A stretch of DNA of 64,000 bases. It comes from Larkinella humicola. Lineage in GTDB: Bacteria > Bacteroidota > Bacteroidia > Cytophagales > Spirosomataceae. The notes below the pieces were generated by a model. The model saw nothing but the letters and a program-made list of their open reading frames with translations, did no database searches and was not told the origin of the DNA. The translations under genes were made by a program, and so were the position numbers. Shown one piece after another: positions 35,105 to 43,855 of this stretch (its first letter is position 1; each line of letters begins with the position of its first letter). The stretch covers positions 868,001-932,000 of the forward strand of contig NZ_VTWS01000001.1 in the NCBI RefSeq assembly GCF_008727875.1. Direction: 5' to 3'.

Positions 35105-35125
35105 CCGCCAGACGGACGGAACACC

Positions 35126-38077
35126 ATGTATCTCAACGCCCATAGTTACTACAGCTTACGGTATGGCACCTTATCCCCCGAGGATCTGGTCAATCAGGCT
35201 GTGGCTATGGGCATTACGACGCTGGCACTGACGGATATCAACAATGTTTCGGGCATCTTCGAATTTGTCAAGTTCTGCCGCATGGCCGGTATTCAACCTG
35301 TAGTGGGCGTTGAGTTTCGCAATCACAATGAACTGGTATATGTCTGTCTGGCGCGCAACACCGCGGGATTTGCCGAAATAAACCAACACCTGTCGAACTG
35401 GTTAGTAGCCAGCAAAGACTTTCCGATTCGGGCACCCTCGTTTCAGCATGCCGTGGTGATTTATCCGTTGCACCGTCTCAATCACTTCACTGACTTGGCG
35501 GAGCATGAATTTGTGGGGATTCCGGCCGCCGGGATACCCCAACTGTACCGGTACCGCCAGAAGCTGAAACCCCACCAGGTAGTGGTTTTACAACCCATGT
35601 CGTATGCGGACAAAACAGGTTTCAGCCTGCACCGCCTGTTGCGGTGCATTGCGCACAACTGCCTGCTTTCGAAGCTGGCCGAATACGAAACGGTGCTGGA
35701 AAACGAGTACATTCTTTCACCCCGGCAATTGGAAACCGCTTTTCAATCGTGGCCCCAGATTATTACCAATACCCGAGCGCTGCTGAATAGCTGTTCGTTC
35801 GGCTTTGATTTTGATACACCCAAAAACAAGAAACTATATACCCCCAGCAAGGAAGACGACATGGCTCTGCTGCGGAAACTGGCCGAGGATGGTTTGCGGG
35901 ACCGTTATGGACCCGATCATCAGGAAGCCCGTCGGCGCGTCGAGGGGGAATTGAAAATCATCGACGATCTGGACTTTACCTCGTATTTTCTCATTACCAG
36001 GGATATTATCAGTTATGCCCACGGGCGCGGGTATCACCACGTCGGGCGCGGATCGGGAGCTAATTCAATCGTAGCCTACTGCATGCAGATCACCGATGTC
36101 GATCCGATCGCACTCGATTTATATTTCGAGCGGTTTATCAACCCCGGGCGCACGTCTCCACCCGATTTCGACATCGATTTTAGTTGGGACGAACGGGATG
36201 AAATCATCGATTACGTCTTCAAGAAATACGGACGCCATCACGTTTGCCTGATGGCAAATTACGTCACGTTTCGGGACCGGGCCGCTTACCGTGAATTGGG
36301 GAAGGTATTTGGGCTTCCGAAGGCTGAGATTGATGCACTCGTTAAAGATCCCCGCTCCGCCCCGCCGAATCAGTACACCCGGTTCATTTTCCGCTACGCT
36401 CCCCTGCTCGAAGATTTTCCCAACTACCTGAGCATTCACGCAGGCGGTATTCTGATCTCGGAATTACCGCTTTACCACTACACTGCGCTACAAATGATGC
36501 CCAAAGGCTTCCCCATCTGCCAATTCGATATGCGGGTAGCCGAAGACATCGGCTTTGCGAAGTGGGATGTCTTGAGCCAAAGAGGACTGGGGCATATCAA
36601 GGAAGCCGTCGATCTGGTACGCAAGAACCGGCAGATCAGCGTCGATATTCACCGCATTCAGGATTTTAAAGACGACGAAAACATCCGTCGGCAGTTGTTG
36701 TCCCACGAAACGATGGGTTGCTTTTACATTGAGTCGCCCGCGATGCGCCAATTGATCTGGAAACTTCAGGTGGCTGACTATCTGACGCTCGTGGCCGCAT
36801 CATCGATCATCCGGCCGGGCGTCGCGTCGTCGGGCATGATGGCCGAATACGTCCGAAGGCACCACAACCCGGCGGATTATACCGCTGTCCATCCGAAGAT
36901 GCAGGAGTTAATGGCCGAAACCTACGGGGTGATGATCTACCAGGAAGATGTCATCAAGGTGGCCCATCATTTCGCGGGTCTGACGCTGGGGGAAGCCGAT
37001 ATTCTGCGCCGGGCCATGAGTGGGAAATACCGCAGCAAAGGGGAGTTTGTCCGCATCGAGCAGAAGTTCTTTGCCAATTGCCGGGATTTAGGCTACACCG
37101 ACGAGGTGGCGCGCGAGGTCTGGCGGCAGATCCAGAGTTTTGGCGGTTACAGTTTCAGCAAAGCGCATTCGGCTTCTTTTGCCGTGGAGAGTTACCAGAG
37201 CCTTTTTTTGAAAACGTATTACCCGTTGGAATTTGCCGTGGCTGTAATTAACAACTTTGGCGGCTTTTACCGCACCGAGTTCTACGTGCACGAAGCCCGG
37301 CGGTGGGGGGCGCATATCGAAGCGCCCGATCTTGCATCTAGTGAGTACCTGACGCGTATTGAGGGACATACCATCTGGCTGGGGTTTGTCCACATCAAAG
37401 GGCTGGAAAAAACCGTGGTGCAGGAATTGCTGCAGCAGCGCCGACAGCAACCCTTTGCCAACTTGGACGATTTTACCCGGCGGGTTCCGGCGGGTCTGGA
37501 GCAGTTGATTATCCTGATCCGAACGGGCGTGTTTCGATCCTTTGGTTCCACCAAAAAAGAACTGCTGTGGATCGCCCATGCGCTGGTCAACAGTTACGTG
37601 CAGCACGAGGGCATTCAGGAATTGTTCGCGCTGGAAGAAACCAACTGGTCGCTACCGGTTTTATGGCAGGATGAAATAGAAGACAGCTACGACGAGATTG
37701 AATTGCTCGGTTTTCCGCTGCGATCCCCGTTCGACTTGCTGGCCTCGAAAGTGGTGGGTACCTCTGCCCGGCAATTGGCACAGCAGGAAGGACGGATTGT
37801 TACACTGGTAGGGTATCTGATCACGCACAAACTCATCAGGACGAAGAATGGAAAGCCCATGACCTTCGGGTACTTTGTGGATTACGAAGGTCATTATTTC
37901 GACACCACCCATTTCCCCCAAAGTCTGGAAAAATACCCGTACCGGGGTATGGGCATGTACCGCATCGAAGGCAAGGTGGTGGTCGATTTTGGTTGCCCTT
38001 CGGTAGAGGTACGGAAATTTGAGAAGCTGCCGGTAAAACCGGACCCGCGGGGTGGCACCGAGCTGTTTTTGAATTAA
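35126..38077 (+). CDS. DNA polymerase III alpha-subunit homologue, probably error-prone
   Basis: The 983-residue C-family polymerase has a PHP domain (residues 1-200), catalytic palm motif PDFDIDF at 346-352, the finger block GRGSGANSIVAYC, and HIKEAVDLVRK. Helix-hairpin-helix and OB-fold regions follow (IVTLVGYLITHKL near 890). It is shorter than replicative DnaE (about 1160). The first PHP metal motif reads YLNAHSYYS where active PHP domains have HxH, so the PHP nuclease is probably dead. Operon context with dinB and the LexA-like regulator points to damage-induced mutagenic synthesis, like DnaE2. Confidence 0.87.
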   Translation: MYLNAHSYYSLRYGTLSPEDLVNQAVAMGITTLALTDINNVSGIFEFVKFCRMAGIQPVVGVEFRNHNELVYVCLARNTAGFAEINQHLSNWLVASKDFPIRAPSFQHAVVIYPLHRLNHFTDLAEHEFVGIPAAGIPQLYRYRQKLKPHQVVVLQPMSYADKTGFSLHRLLRCIAHNCLLSKLAEYETVLENEYILSPRQLETAFQSWPQIITNTRALLNSCSFGFDFDTPKNKKLYTPSKEDDMALLRKLAEDGLRDRYGPDHQEARRRVEGELKIIDDLDFTSYFLITRDIISYAHGRGYHHVGRGSGANSIVAYCMQITDVDPIALDLYFERFINPGRTSPPDFDIDFSWDERDEIIDYVFKKYGRHHVCLMANYVTFRDRAAYRELGKVFGLPKAEIDALVKDPRSAPPNQYTRFIFRYAPLLEDFPNYLSIHAGGILISELPLYHYTALQMMPKGFPICQFDMRVAEDIGFAKWDVLSQRGLGHIKEAVDLVRKNRQISVDIHRIQDFKDDENIRRQLLSHETMGCFYIESPAMRQLIWKLQVADYLTLVAASSIIRPGVASSGMMAEYVRRHHNPADYTAVHPKMQELMAETYGVMIYQEDVIKVAHHFAGLTLGEADILRRAMSGKYRSKGEFVRIEQKFFANCRDLGYTDEVAREVWRQIQSFGGYSFSKAHSASFAVESYQSLFLKTYYPLEFAVAVINNFGGFYRTEFYVHEARRWGAHIEAPDLASSEYLTRIEGHTIWLGFVHIKGLEKTVVQELLQQRRQQPFANLDDFTRRVPAGLEQLIILIRTGVFRSFGSTKKELLWIAHALVNSYVQHEGIQELFALEETNWSLPVLWQDEIEDSYDEIELLGFPLRSPFDLLASKVVGTSARQLAQQEGRIVTLVGYLITHKLIRTKNGKPMTFGYFVDYEGHYFDTTHFPQSLEKYPYRGMGMYRIEGKVVVDFGCPSVEVRKFEKLPVKPDPRGGTELFLN

Positions 38078-38110
38078 TTGACCCGTTCTTATCCCTCAAT
38101 AATTCATGCC

Positions 38111-38404
38111 ATGTATCAGCAACTCTACGTTTATGCCGGACCCACCCGGAAGGCTTTCAGTTATGTCAGCGACGTGGAAGCCATCGACAAGTTTCCGGAA
38201 GATTGCTACGTTGGGTCGGTTTGGACCATTCAGCAACCGGATCAGGCCCTGCCCGGCCGGTTCGTGGTGGTTGACATTCCCATTATCTGGCAAACAAAAA
38301 GGAGCAACCAGGATCGGGTACCGCGAATTGAAATCTTTCTGGCACCGATTCAGGATCAGTGGCTTTACGGACCACCCGAGTTTCCGTTCCTTCGGGCAGC
38401 CTGA
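38111..38404 (+). CDS. Unknown protein following the cassette polymerase
   Basis: The 97-residue protein is beta-rich (QQLYVYAGPTRKAFSYV, CYVGSVWTI, RFVVVDIPIIW). A longer frame begins at a TTG at 38078 directly after the dnaE stop, but ATG 38111 is the better start. No motif is recognised. It is 33 bases from the polymerase gene and probably belongs to the same transcript. Confidence 0.55.
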   Translation: MYQQLYVYAGPTRKAFSYVSDVEAIDKFPEDCYVGSVWTIQQPDQALPGRFVVVDIPIIWQTKRSNQDRVPRIEIFLAPIQDQWLYGPPEFPFLRAA

Positions 38405-38425
38405 AACAGGAAAGAACAGAAAGCA

Positions 38426-38773
38426 ATGGCTTACAACGAGAAATTAGCGAATCGCGTCCGGGAAGAACTAGCGAGTTTCCCGACGCTGGAGGAACAGACG
38501 AAACGGGGTGGTTTATCGTTTCGCATCGATCACAAGCTGGTGGTGCATGTAAAAGACGATGAGTTGATGATCCGCTGTGAAAAAGAGATGACCGACGAGC
38601 TATCCGGTCGGCCCGGGGCCCGCCCGTATGTCATGAAGGGCCGACAGGTGATGAAAGGCTGGCTGTTGATTGATCCGGTTGGCACTTCTCGACAGGCCGA
38701 CCTGACGGATTGGCTCATCATCACGCTAGCGGCTACCGCCAGAGCAAAAACCACTCGGAAGCGAGCGAAATAA
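38426..38773 (+). CDS. TfoX N-terminal domain protein
   Basis: The 115-residue protein matches the TfoX_N fold. MAYNEKLANRVREELASFP is the first helix, and GGLSFRIDHKLVVHVKDDELMIR is the strand pair. RPGARPYVMKGRQVMKGWLLIDP is the conserved middle block. Free-standing TfoX_N proteins are common and mostly uncharacterised. It lies 21 bases after the preceding small gene and closes the rightward operon. No TfoX C-terminal half is present, which is normal for this group. Confidence 0.78.
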   Translation: MAYNEKLANRVREELASFPTLEEQTKRGGLSFRIDHKLVVHVKDDELMIRCEKEMTDELSGRPGARPYVMKGRQVMKGWLLIDPVGTSRQADLTDWLIITLAATARAKTTRKRAK

Positions 38774-38983
38774 TTGACGATCATCACCGTGTAAAAGCTG
38801 ATGGGATGTCTCCAGGAAGTGTCAGTTGAAGTCGTGATTGACACAAATATTCTTACCTACGATTTTGTAGTTACATTACATTTTATTAATTGCAGATGAT
38901 TTTAGTTCTCACTGGAACATTTTCTATCTAACCTAGACTGGATTAGAATCATACTGTTGATTAGACCTTTGACTTTCTTCAAT

Positions 38984-39838
38984 ATGGGCGTGTTTATTCC
39001 AGCTAGATTCGGGTATTATAAAGAAATTGACTACAAAAATTTTGGTTTAGGTAGCATTAACGACATTGCAAAGTTTTTCAACTATAATCCCGACCAATTC
39101 TACCTTTGCATGGGACCGCTGGATAGCGACTTTCAGGTTAAAAATGTGTGCATTGAGGTGTTTAGTGGTAAGATAATATTTGTTCTGGCTGACTCAACGA
39201 AAGGGCCGCTTAAGCAATCTAAAGTCGATTATTTCATGAAAGAACATAACCTCAAGCGAATCTTTGATGGACCAGAGGTTGAGTCGATATTAACTTCAGG
39301 AATTGAAAACAAGACTTTAGATATCAATTTTTTATCAAGAGTACTAAAGCTAAAAGACCCCAGCCTTACTGGAGTATTTCATGCCAGTTCAATCGGGTTG
39401 AACCTGATATTTGAACAAGGCTACCTGACTGATTTTATGTCGTCTGATGGAATGAATAAATGGGCAAAGCTATGGTATCAGTTAAATCCCGCACTCATCC
39501 GTGACTATGAACAACAAGCTATCAAGTTTTGGGGTAATAATCCAAGCCGAGTACTGTTTGAAATCAACGCTCAGGCCGAGGCATTAGGCGAGACTCCAGG
39601 TGCATTAAATAATCCTTTTTTGGAGCTTCACCGGACAGATTATGGCTTAATAGACTTTTGCATGTTGAATGTAAAACATCATAGTCGGCCTATCACGCAT
39701 GATGAATTTTTAATTCTTAATCACGGACGGTTTATCCAATTGGATGAAAAAATGAAAGAGTATCGGGTAGGTCTGTTCACCTATCATTTCAATGAAGAGG
39801 GCGAACTCTTAAGAGATTTGGACGAATCTCAATCGTAA
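38984..39838 (+). CDS. Hypothetical protein
   Basis: The 284-residue soluble protein has no recognised motif. It has strands (VCIEVFSGKIIFVLAD), helices (MNKWAKLWYQLNPALIRDYEQ) and an acidic end (EGELLRDLDESQS). I chose ATG 38984 because the longer frame starts at a TTG without a ribosome site. Its end overlaps the converging toxin gene by 10 bases. The AT-rich codon use is unlike the polymerase cassette next door, which hints at a separate acquisition. Confidence 0.6.
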   Translation: MGVFIPARFGYYKEIDYKNFGLGSINDIAKFFNYNPDQFYLCMGPLDSDFQVKNVCIEVFSGKIIFVLADSTKGPLKQSKVDYFMKEHNLKRIFDGPEVESILTSGIENKTLDINFLSRVLKLKDPSLTGVFHASSIGLNLIFEQGYLTDFMSSDGMNKWAKLWYQLNPALIRDYEQQAIKFWGNNPSRVLFEINAQAEALGETPGALNNPFLELHRTDYGLIDFCMLNVKHHSRPITHDEFLILNHGRFIQLDEKMKEYRVGLFTYHFNEEGELLRDLDESQS

Positions 39839-40095
39839 TGCCCTTTACAAGAGAAAACGTATATATAATTATCATCCACCTTGTAAACCAGTCGATGTTC
39901 GTCGTTTATTCGGCGTGACCAATACCCACTCAGGTCACCTTTAAGCGGTTCAGGTTTACCCCTACCCTCGAATGGCGACCGTAAACACTCATTTAAGAGT
40001 TCTGATAACTTAGCGATTAGTTTGGGTGAAACTTTGGAAAGTTCGGCCAGTTGGTTCAAGGCTTCAGGAGAAAAGTTGGCACTACGCGACTTCAT
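39829..40095 (-). CDS. Txe/YoeB-type mRNA interferase toxin
   Basis: The 88-residue protein has the YoeB ending: GKPEPLKGDLSGYWSRRINDE, then HRLVYKVDDNYIYVFSCKGHYD. The Glu, Arg, His and terminal His-Tyr of the family are present. YoeB toxins cut mRNA at the ribosome. ATG 40095 is the start; an upstream TTG adds non-homologous residues. It overlaps the antitoxin gene by 14 bases, the usual coupling. Confidence 0.88.
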   Translation of the reverse strand: MKSRSANFSPEALNQLAELSKVSPKLIAKLSELLNECLRSPFEGRGKPEPLKGDLSGYWSRRINDEHRLVYKVDDNYIYVFSCKGHYD

Positions 40096-40297
40096 TGGCC
40101 ATTGAGCGTAGTTCTTCAATAGTCATCACTTTGCCTTTCCCTTCTGCAAAATCCTTCTCGCCTTGCTCTATGACTGAACGAAGGGTTTTCGTACCAACTG
40201 TTTCGATACTGTATTCGGCTTTACAGAGACGAATAAGCCAAACGAATAACTTTACAAATTTGCTTTGTGTAGCGATGTGAATAGTAACTGCTGCCAT
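40082..40297 (-). CDS. Antitoxin of the YoeB-type toxin (DUF2683-like)
   Basis: The 71-residue protein begins AVTIHIATQ, followed by a helix and a C-terminal toxin-binding tail (VIEQGEKDFAEGKGKVMTIEELR). It resembles the DUF2683 antitoxins of Bacteroidota more than YefM, which usually partners YoeB. ATG 40297 is preferred over the longer frame. Overlap with the toxin gene supports the pairing. Confidence 0.7.
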   Translation of the reverse strand: MAAVTIHIATQSKFVKLFVWLIRLCKAEYSIETVGTKTLRSVIEQGEKDFAEGKGKVMTIEELRSMANEVA

Positions 40298-40573
40298 GAC
40301 GCCGTACTTAATGGATAATACTAACGTATTTTTCATCAAATAACGCAAAAAATATTGATTTAGTTGTTACTACAGGATCTGAGCCTGCTGTCAAATACAA
40401 AAGATAGTGTGAAAAGCAGGATTTGGGTGGACAATTCTTAATACAGAATAGGGACATTTCGATCCGATCATAAAACCAAAAATTCTTAGCTTCAGGTTCT
40501 GGTTTTCGATTCAACGTGGACAAAAATAGCTTCTCTTTGTGGGGCCGCAAGCGTCAGATGATCAACAAAATTG

Positions 40574-41197
40574 CTATTTCTCAATCACCTCGGTTTTCAT
40601 CAGCGATTCGTCGAGCGGTTGCATCAATTCTTTGATTTCGGCTTTGGTCAGCTCCGGGTCGATCCAGCGACGCTGCTCCTCGTGACTGAGCATCAACGGC
40701 ATGCGCTTTTTGGTGTTGTGGATGTATTCCATGATCGGGTTGGCCGCCGTCGTCACAATGGAGAACGTCGGCCGGTTTTTCCAGACCGAATAAATACAGC
40801 CCAACGCAAACGGTTTCGGGTCCGACAGGGTGATGTAATAGGGGATTTTCGATTTCCCTTCATGGCGCCATTCGTAGAAACCATCCACCAATAGAATACA
40901 CCGGTGATTTACAATGCTGTCCTTGAAAGACGGTTTTTCGAAGATGGTATCCTCGCGGGCGTTCAGCGTCATCTTGGCCAGTTCAGCCGCTTTATCTTCT
41001 TTCGCCCAGGCCGGGATCAGACCCCACTTAAAGAGCTGGATGGTTTTGGGATCGTCTTCGGTGATGACCGGGAGCAGGGGATGCGCAAAACCAGACACCC
41101 GGCCGGGCGGGGTGTAGTCGTCCGAAGCGGCCTGAGCGGCTTTCACCTGCCGGACCAGTTCGGCCAGGGGTGTTTGGGCGTTAACGGTGTAGCACAT
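40574..41197 (-). CDS. yedK: SOS response-associated peptidase family protein (SRAP/HMCES)
   Basis: The 207-residue SRAP protein starts MCYTVN, so the catalytic Cys2 is exposed after Met removal. The core motifs are present: WGLIPAWAK, NAREDTI, RCILLVDGFYEWRH with the active-site Glu, and RMPLMLSHE with the histidine region. SRAP proteins crosslink to abasic sites in single-stranded DNA and shield them. It lies near the damage cassette, which agrees with a repair role, although no TCCTGACA box is seen in front of it. Confidence 0.9.
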   Translation of the reverse strand: MCYTVNAQTPLAELVRQVKAAQAASDDYTPPGRVSGFAHPLLPVITEDDPKTIQLFKWGLIPAWAKEDKAAELAKMTLNAREDTIFEKPSFKDSIVNHRCILLVDGFYEWRHEGKSKIPYYITLSDPKPFALGCIYSVWKNRPTFSIVTTAANPIMEYIHNTKKRMPLMLSHEEQRRWIDPELTKAEIKELMQPLDESLMKTEVIEK

Positions 41198-41259
41198 AGA
41201 GTGAAGGTTTAGTCAGTAGGATAACCGGAAATCAAACGAAGTGTTGCCTTCGTTCTTTG

Positions 41260-41502
41260 CTATGCCGTACCCCGGTAGCGAAAGATCAGCTGGTCATCGG
41301 TTTCCTCGACGAACTTAAAATTCAAATGACCGTCAAAACCGTTCGTGGTAAACGGAACGCTATAATTCAGCCAGCCGTCCTTGTAGGCGGTGCCGGTTTC
41401 GTTGCTAATATGGAGTTGCAGCAATTGCAGAATTAATTTGGTTGCAACCCGGCCAAAATCACCGGTAACGATGTTCTGATTCTGGATCGAGACGACTTTC
41501 AT
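41260..41502 (-). CDS. Small hypothetical protein
   Basis: The 80-residue protein reads as a small beta-rich domain (KVVSIQNQNIVTGDFG, WLNYSVPFTTNGFDGHLNFKF, LIFRYRG). It is 62 bases upstream of the SRAP gene on the same strand. No family is recognised. Confidence 0.5.
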   Translation of the reverse strand: MKVVSIQNQNIVTGDFGRVATKLILQLLQLHISNETGTAYKDGWLNYSVPFTTNGFDGHLNFKFVEETDDQLIFRYRGTA

Positions 41503-41572
41503 GAACGGCGAGCTTTTCTAACGCCTAATCTAGTGAGAACCGTTCAAAACACCAATCCCTGACCGGGTTGGA

Positions 41573-42193
41573 TTATGAAGTTCTTGATTTGAAAACGGAC
41601 GGTTCAAATAATGCAAGAATTTTTTTTGCACACTCTTCTACATCTCCGATTTTCCGGTATTCATTAATCAGACTGAGGCACCTTGCGTAAAATTCATCAT
41701 ACCCCTTCAATGACGGCCCGATTTCAATGTCGATAACTACGTTGGATGAATAATTGGTTCCGGTGTTGTTTTTCCTTATACCCTCTAATTGCTCGTTCCG
41801 CTCTTTGGGGTAACCGCAGTCCATATAAACCAGGCAGTCATATTGTTCAATTACTGCGGGTAAAGCGGTGGTATATTCGGCATTAAAATAATGCGCCAAA
41901 TGGGCAAAAGGATCATATCCCCATGTTCCGCCCAACTCTGTCCGATATCGGTTAAAAAGATCCAGATAAGGTTCGAAATTTCCAACCGAGTAATCTTTGC
42001 AGGCCTGGTGTAGTGACCGCAGCTGATTATTCAGATTTGTAGCCTGAAAGTGGGCTGTCATCATGCCCCTGAAGGCATCGTTATCAATATCTACGTTGGC
42101 CCATCCGAAAGATGATTCTCTCAGAAAGCGGGCCTGGTTGTTTGTTTCGTCTTCCAGATACTGGATTTGCTTTAAATCAATTAAGGCGTTCAT
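41573..42193 (-). CDS. Hypothetical protein
   Basis: The 206-residue soluble protein begins MNALIDLKQIQYLEDETNNQ. It has no motif that I recognise. It is helical with strands CLVYMDCGYP and NVVIDIEIGPSLKG. ATG 42193 is preferred to a GTG at 42250. An exact -7 box TAGCTTTG lies at 42267-42274 on its strand. Low GC and isolation suggest cargo of the island. Confidence 0.55.
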   Translation of the reverse strand: MNALIDLKQIQYLEDETNNQARFLRESSFGWANVDIDNDAFRGMMTAHFQATNLNNQLRSLHQACKDYSVGNFEPYLDLFNRYRTELGGTWGYDPFAHLAHYFNAEYTTALPAVIEQYDCLVYMDCGYPKERNEQLEGIRKNNTGTNYSSNVVIDIEIGPSLKGYDEFYARCLSLINEYRKIGDVEECAKKILALFEPSVFKSRTS

Positions 42194-42266
42194 GGTATGT
42201 TGTTTTAAGTGGTATAAACTGGGTGCCATTGACCTACAGTAAGTTAACACTTAAATCTAAATAGTG

Positions 42267-42274
42267 CAAAGCTA
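42267..42274 (-). promoter_or_regulatory. -7 box TAGCTTTG
   Basis: Exact TAnnTTTG on the minus strand, 73 bases ahead of ATG 42193. No clear -33 element. Confidence 0.35.
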
Positions 42275-42399
42275 AAGGCAGTGTCTTTCAGGTAAGACCG
42301 AATCCAATCTAAAAAAGAGTATTTGGCTAAATGAGAAAAGCAAGCAATTTCGTTATCAAGTAAGTATGCGAAAAGTCGTAGCTCCAGATACAAAGTTGA

Positions 42400-43224
42400 T
42401 TATTTTGATTGATGCCGCTGTCGCCTTTCATTTTGTGATCGTTCCCATTCCAAATCTGAGTTGAAAGAATCACGGTTTAATTTGATTCCAAACTCAAAAT
42501 CCTCATCAACCTTTTGACATTCTCCGTCTAAAGAGTCTTTAATAACATAGTGCAAAAAATGAGAAGCCATTATTGTAGAGCAATATTCTACTTCATTTAA
42601 ATATAAGAGTTTTTTATCATCGAGAGAATTGTAGTCTTTTTTGACTATTATTTCACTCTTTGATTGCAATAAACCTGCTTTTTCACAGTACGGTACATGA
42701 ATATTTAAATAGGTTGGTAGGCCTAATCGGTGGAAAGAATTAAGGCGGGAATGTGCAAGGATAATTAGGATTTCAATAAGATAGTGTATTTTAATGGAGT
42801 CGATCAAAATAGCCAGATCCATAAATTCGCCATAATTTATATTCCCTGTAATATATGCGCCGAATGCTTTTGCCAACAAGGCTGCTTTCTTTTCATGGTC
42901 AAATCGTTCTAAATAAATAATAATTTGTTCTCCCAACTGACCTCTTGCCTTTTCATCATTGTTGTGCCTTTCCCAGAACTCTTCTTTCTGGTTTTCGGTA
43001 AATTCATCAAGATTATCAAGGAAGGATTTTACTTTCTTGAAAAACAGATGGTCACGAATTGAATTAAAGGCCTGAATACTTTTCGCGACAGTCCCCAAAA
43101 AAGGAATTTCTTTAATGAATGTATCTGGGAGATTAGAGTCAATAATGGCTTCCAGGGAATCCGTTATAATTTCTTCAATTGGTTTGGAAGGCGATTCTTG
43201 GCCACCTATAGAGACTGTTCCCAT
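42400..43224 (-). CDS. Hypothetical protein of the island edge
   Basis: The 274-residue protein is mainly helical. It has a conserved-looking block IPFLGTVAKSIQAFNSIRD at 40-58, a charged coiled-coil stretch and a hydrophobic patch (LIEILIILAHSRLNSF) that may be amphipathic or a short membrane anchor. I have seen this layout in island proteins of unknown function but cannot name a family. It has its own promoter box, lies next to a pair of long hairpins and is the last gene before the tRNA. Confidence 0.6.
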   Translation of the reverse strand: MGTVSIGGQESPSKPIEEIITDSLEAIIDSNLPDTFIKEIPFLGTVAKSIQAFNSIRDHLFFKKVKSFLDNLDEFTENQKEEFWERHNNDEKARGQLGEQIIIYLERFDHEKKAALLAKAFGAYITGNINYGEFMDLAILIDSIKIHYLIEILIILAHSRLNSFHRLGLPTYLNIHVPYCEKAGLLQSKSEIIVKKDYNSLDDKKLLYLNEVEYCSTIMASHFLHYVIKDSLDGECQKVDEDFEFGIKLNRDSFNSDLEWERSQNERRQRHQSK

Positions 43225-43243
43225 GGTTTCAATTTGAATCTGT

Positions 43244-43251
43244 CAAATCTA
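43244..43251 (-). promoter_or_regulatory. -7 box TAGATTTG of the island-edge gene
   Basis: Exact TAnnTTTG on the minus strand, 20 bases ahead of the ATG. No clean -33 element is seen. Confidence 0.4.
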
Positions 43252-43294
43252 CCAATAAGCGCAGAAAGTTTTGGCGCTCTGGTAATAAAAAGCA

Positions 43295-43345
43295 ATGGTG
43301 TCAGCTGTCAAAGCCTATATAAGGGGGTTTAACAGCTGACACCAT
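43295..43345. repeat. Perfect 14-base inverted repeat ATGGTGTCAGCTGT/ACAGCTGACACCAT
   Basis: The arms at 43295-43308 and 43332-43345 are exact complements around a 23-base spacer, with no T run. It is the first of two such structures in the gene-free stretch 43225-43631, between the island and the tRNA. Confidence 0.6.
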
Positions 43346-43406
43346 CATTCTACCCAAAAATAGAGTATCTGGCCAGACCATTGATTAGTCAGTATTTTAT
43401 CTTACA

Positions 43407-43454
43407 CGGCAAAACCGGCAAAAGAAGAAACGGGGAGTTCTGCCGGTTTTGCCG
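43407..43454. repeat. Perfect 14-base inverted repeat CGGCAAAACCGGCA/TGCCGGTTTTGCCG
   Basis: The arms at 43407-43420 and 43441-43454 surround a 20-base loop. It has no flanking T run, so it is an unlikely terminator. It may mark an element end or a binding site. Confidence 0.6.
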
Positions 43455-43589
43455 GTAGGTTACCTTAGTCGTGGAGATAAAAAATGGTTGTATTGGACAG
43501 ATAAGATCAACTTAATTATGGGGCATCTTGAAAGGCCGCCAGAATGATGTCCCAAAGAAATTGTGTATCAAACGGTGTATCAAAGAAAA

Positions 43590-43613
43590 AGCCACCCCGT
43601 TTATAGAGTGGCT
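43590..43613 (-). terminator. Intrinsic terminator behind tRNA-Thr
   Basis: AGCCAC and GTGGCT arms are followed on the minus strand by TTTTTC, 19 bases after the tRNA 3' end. Confidence 0.6.
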
Positions 43614-43631
43614 AATTCACTGATAATCAAG

Positions 43632-43704
<73 letters not shown>

Positions 43705-43855
43705 AATTCGATTTGAGCGTTCTGCCACGAGGGCAGTCTACCGAAAACCGGGTGTGCTGGATGGCTTTCTTTAAATCTGGTGCAAAAATAGCAATTTTGC
43801 CTTTTCGGTCCAAGAAAGATTCCTTTATTTTTCCAGCCAAAGTCGTTTTTTTCGC

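Noticed and set aside
40308..40550. 80-residue minus-strand frame upstream of the antitoxin
   Set aside because: It has low-quality composition, and the true antitoxin starts at 40297.
43563..43587. Tandem GTGTATCAAA words near the tRNA as a possible attachment repeat
   Set aside because: They are adjacent copies beside a terminator, not a copy of the tRNA end, so they do not mark an att site.
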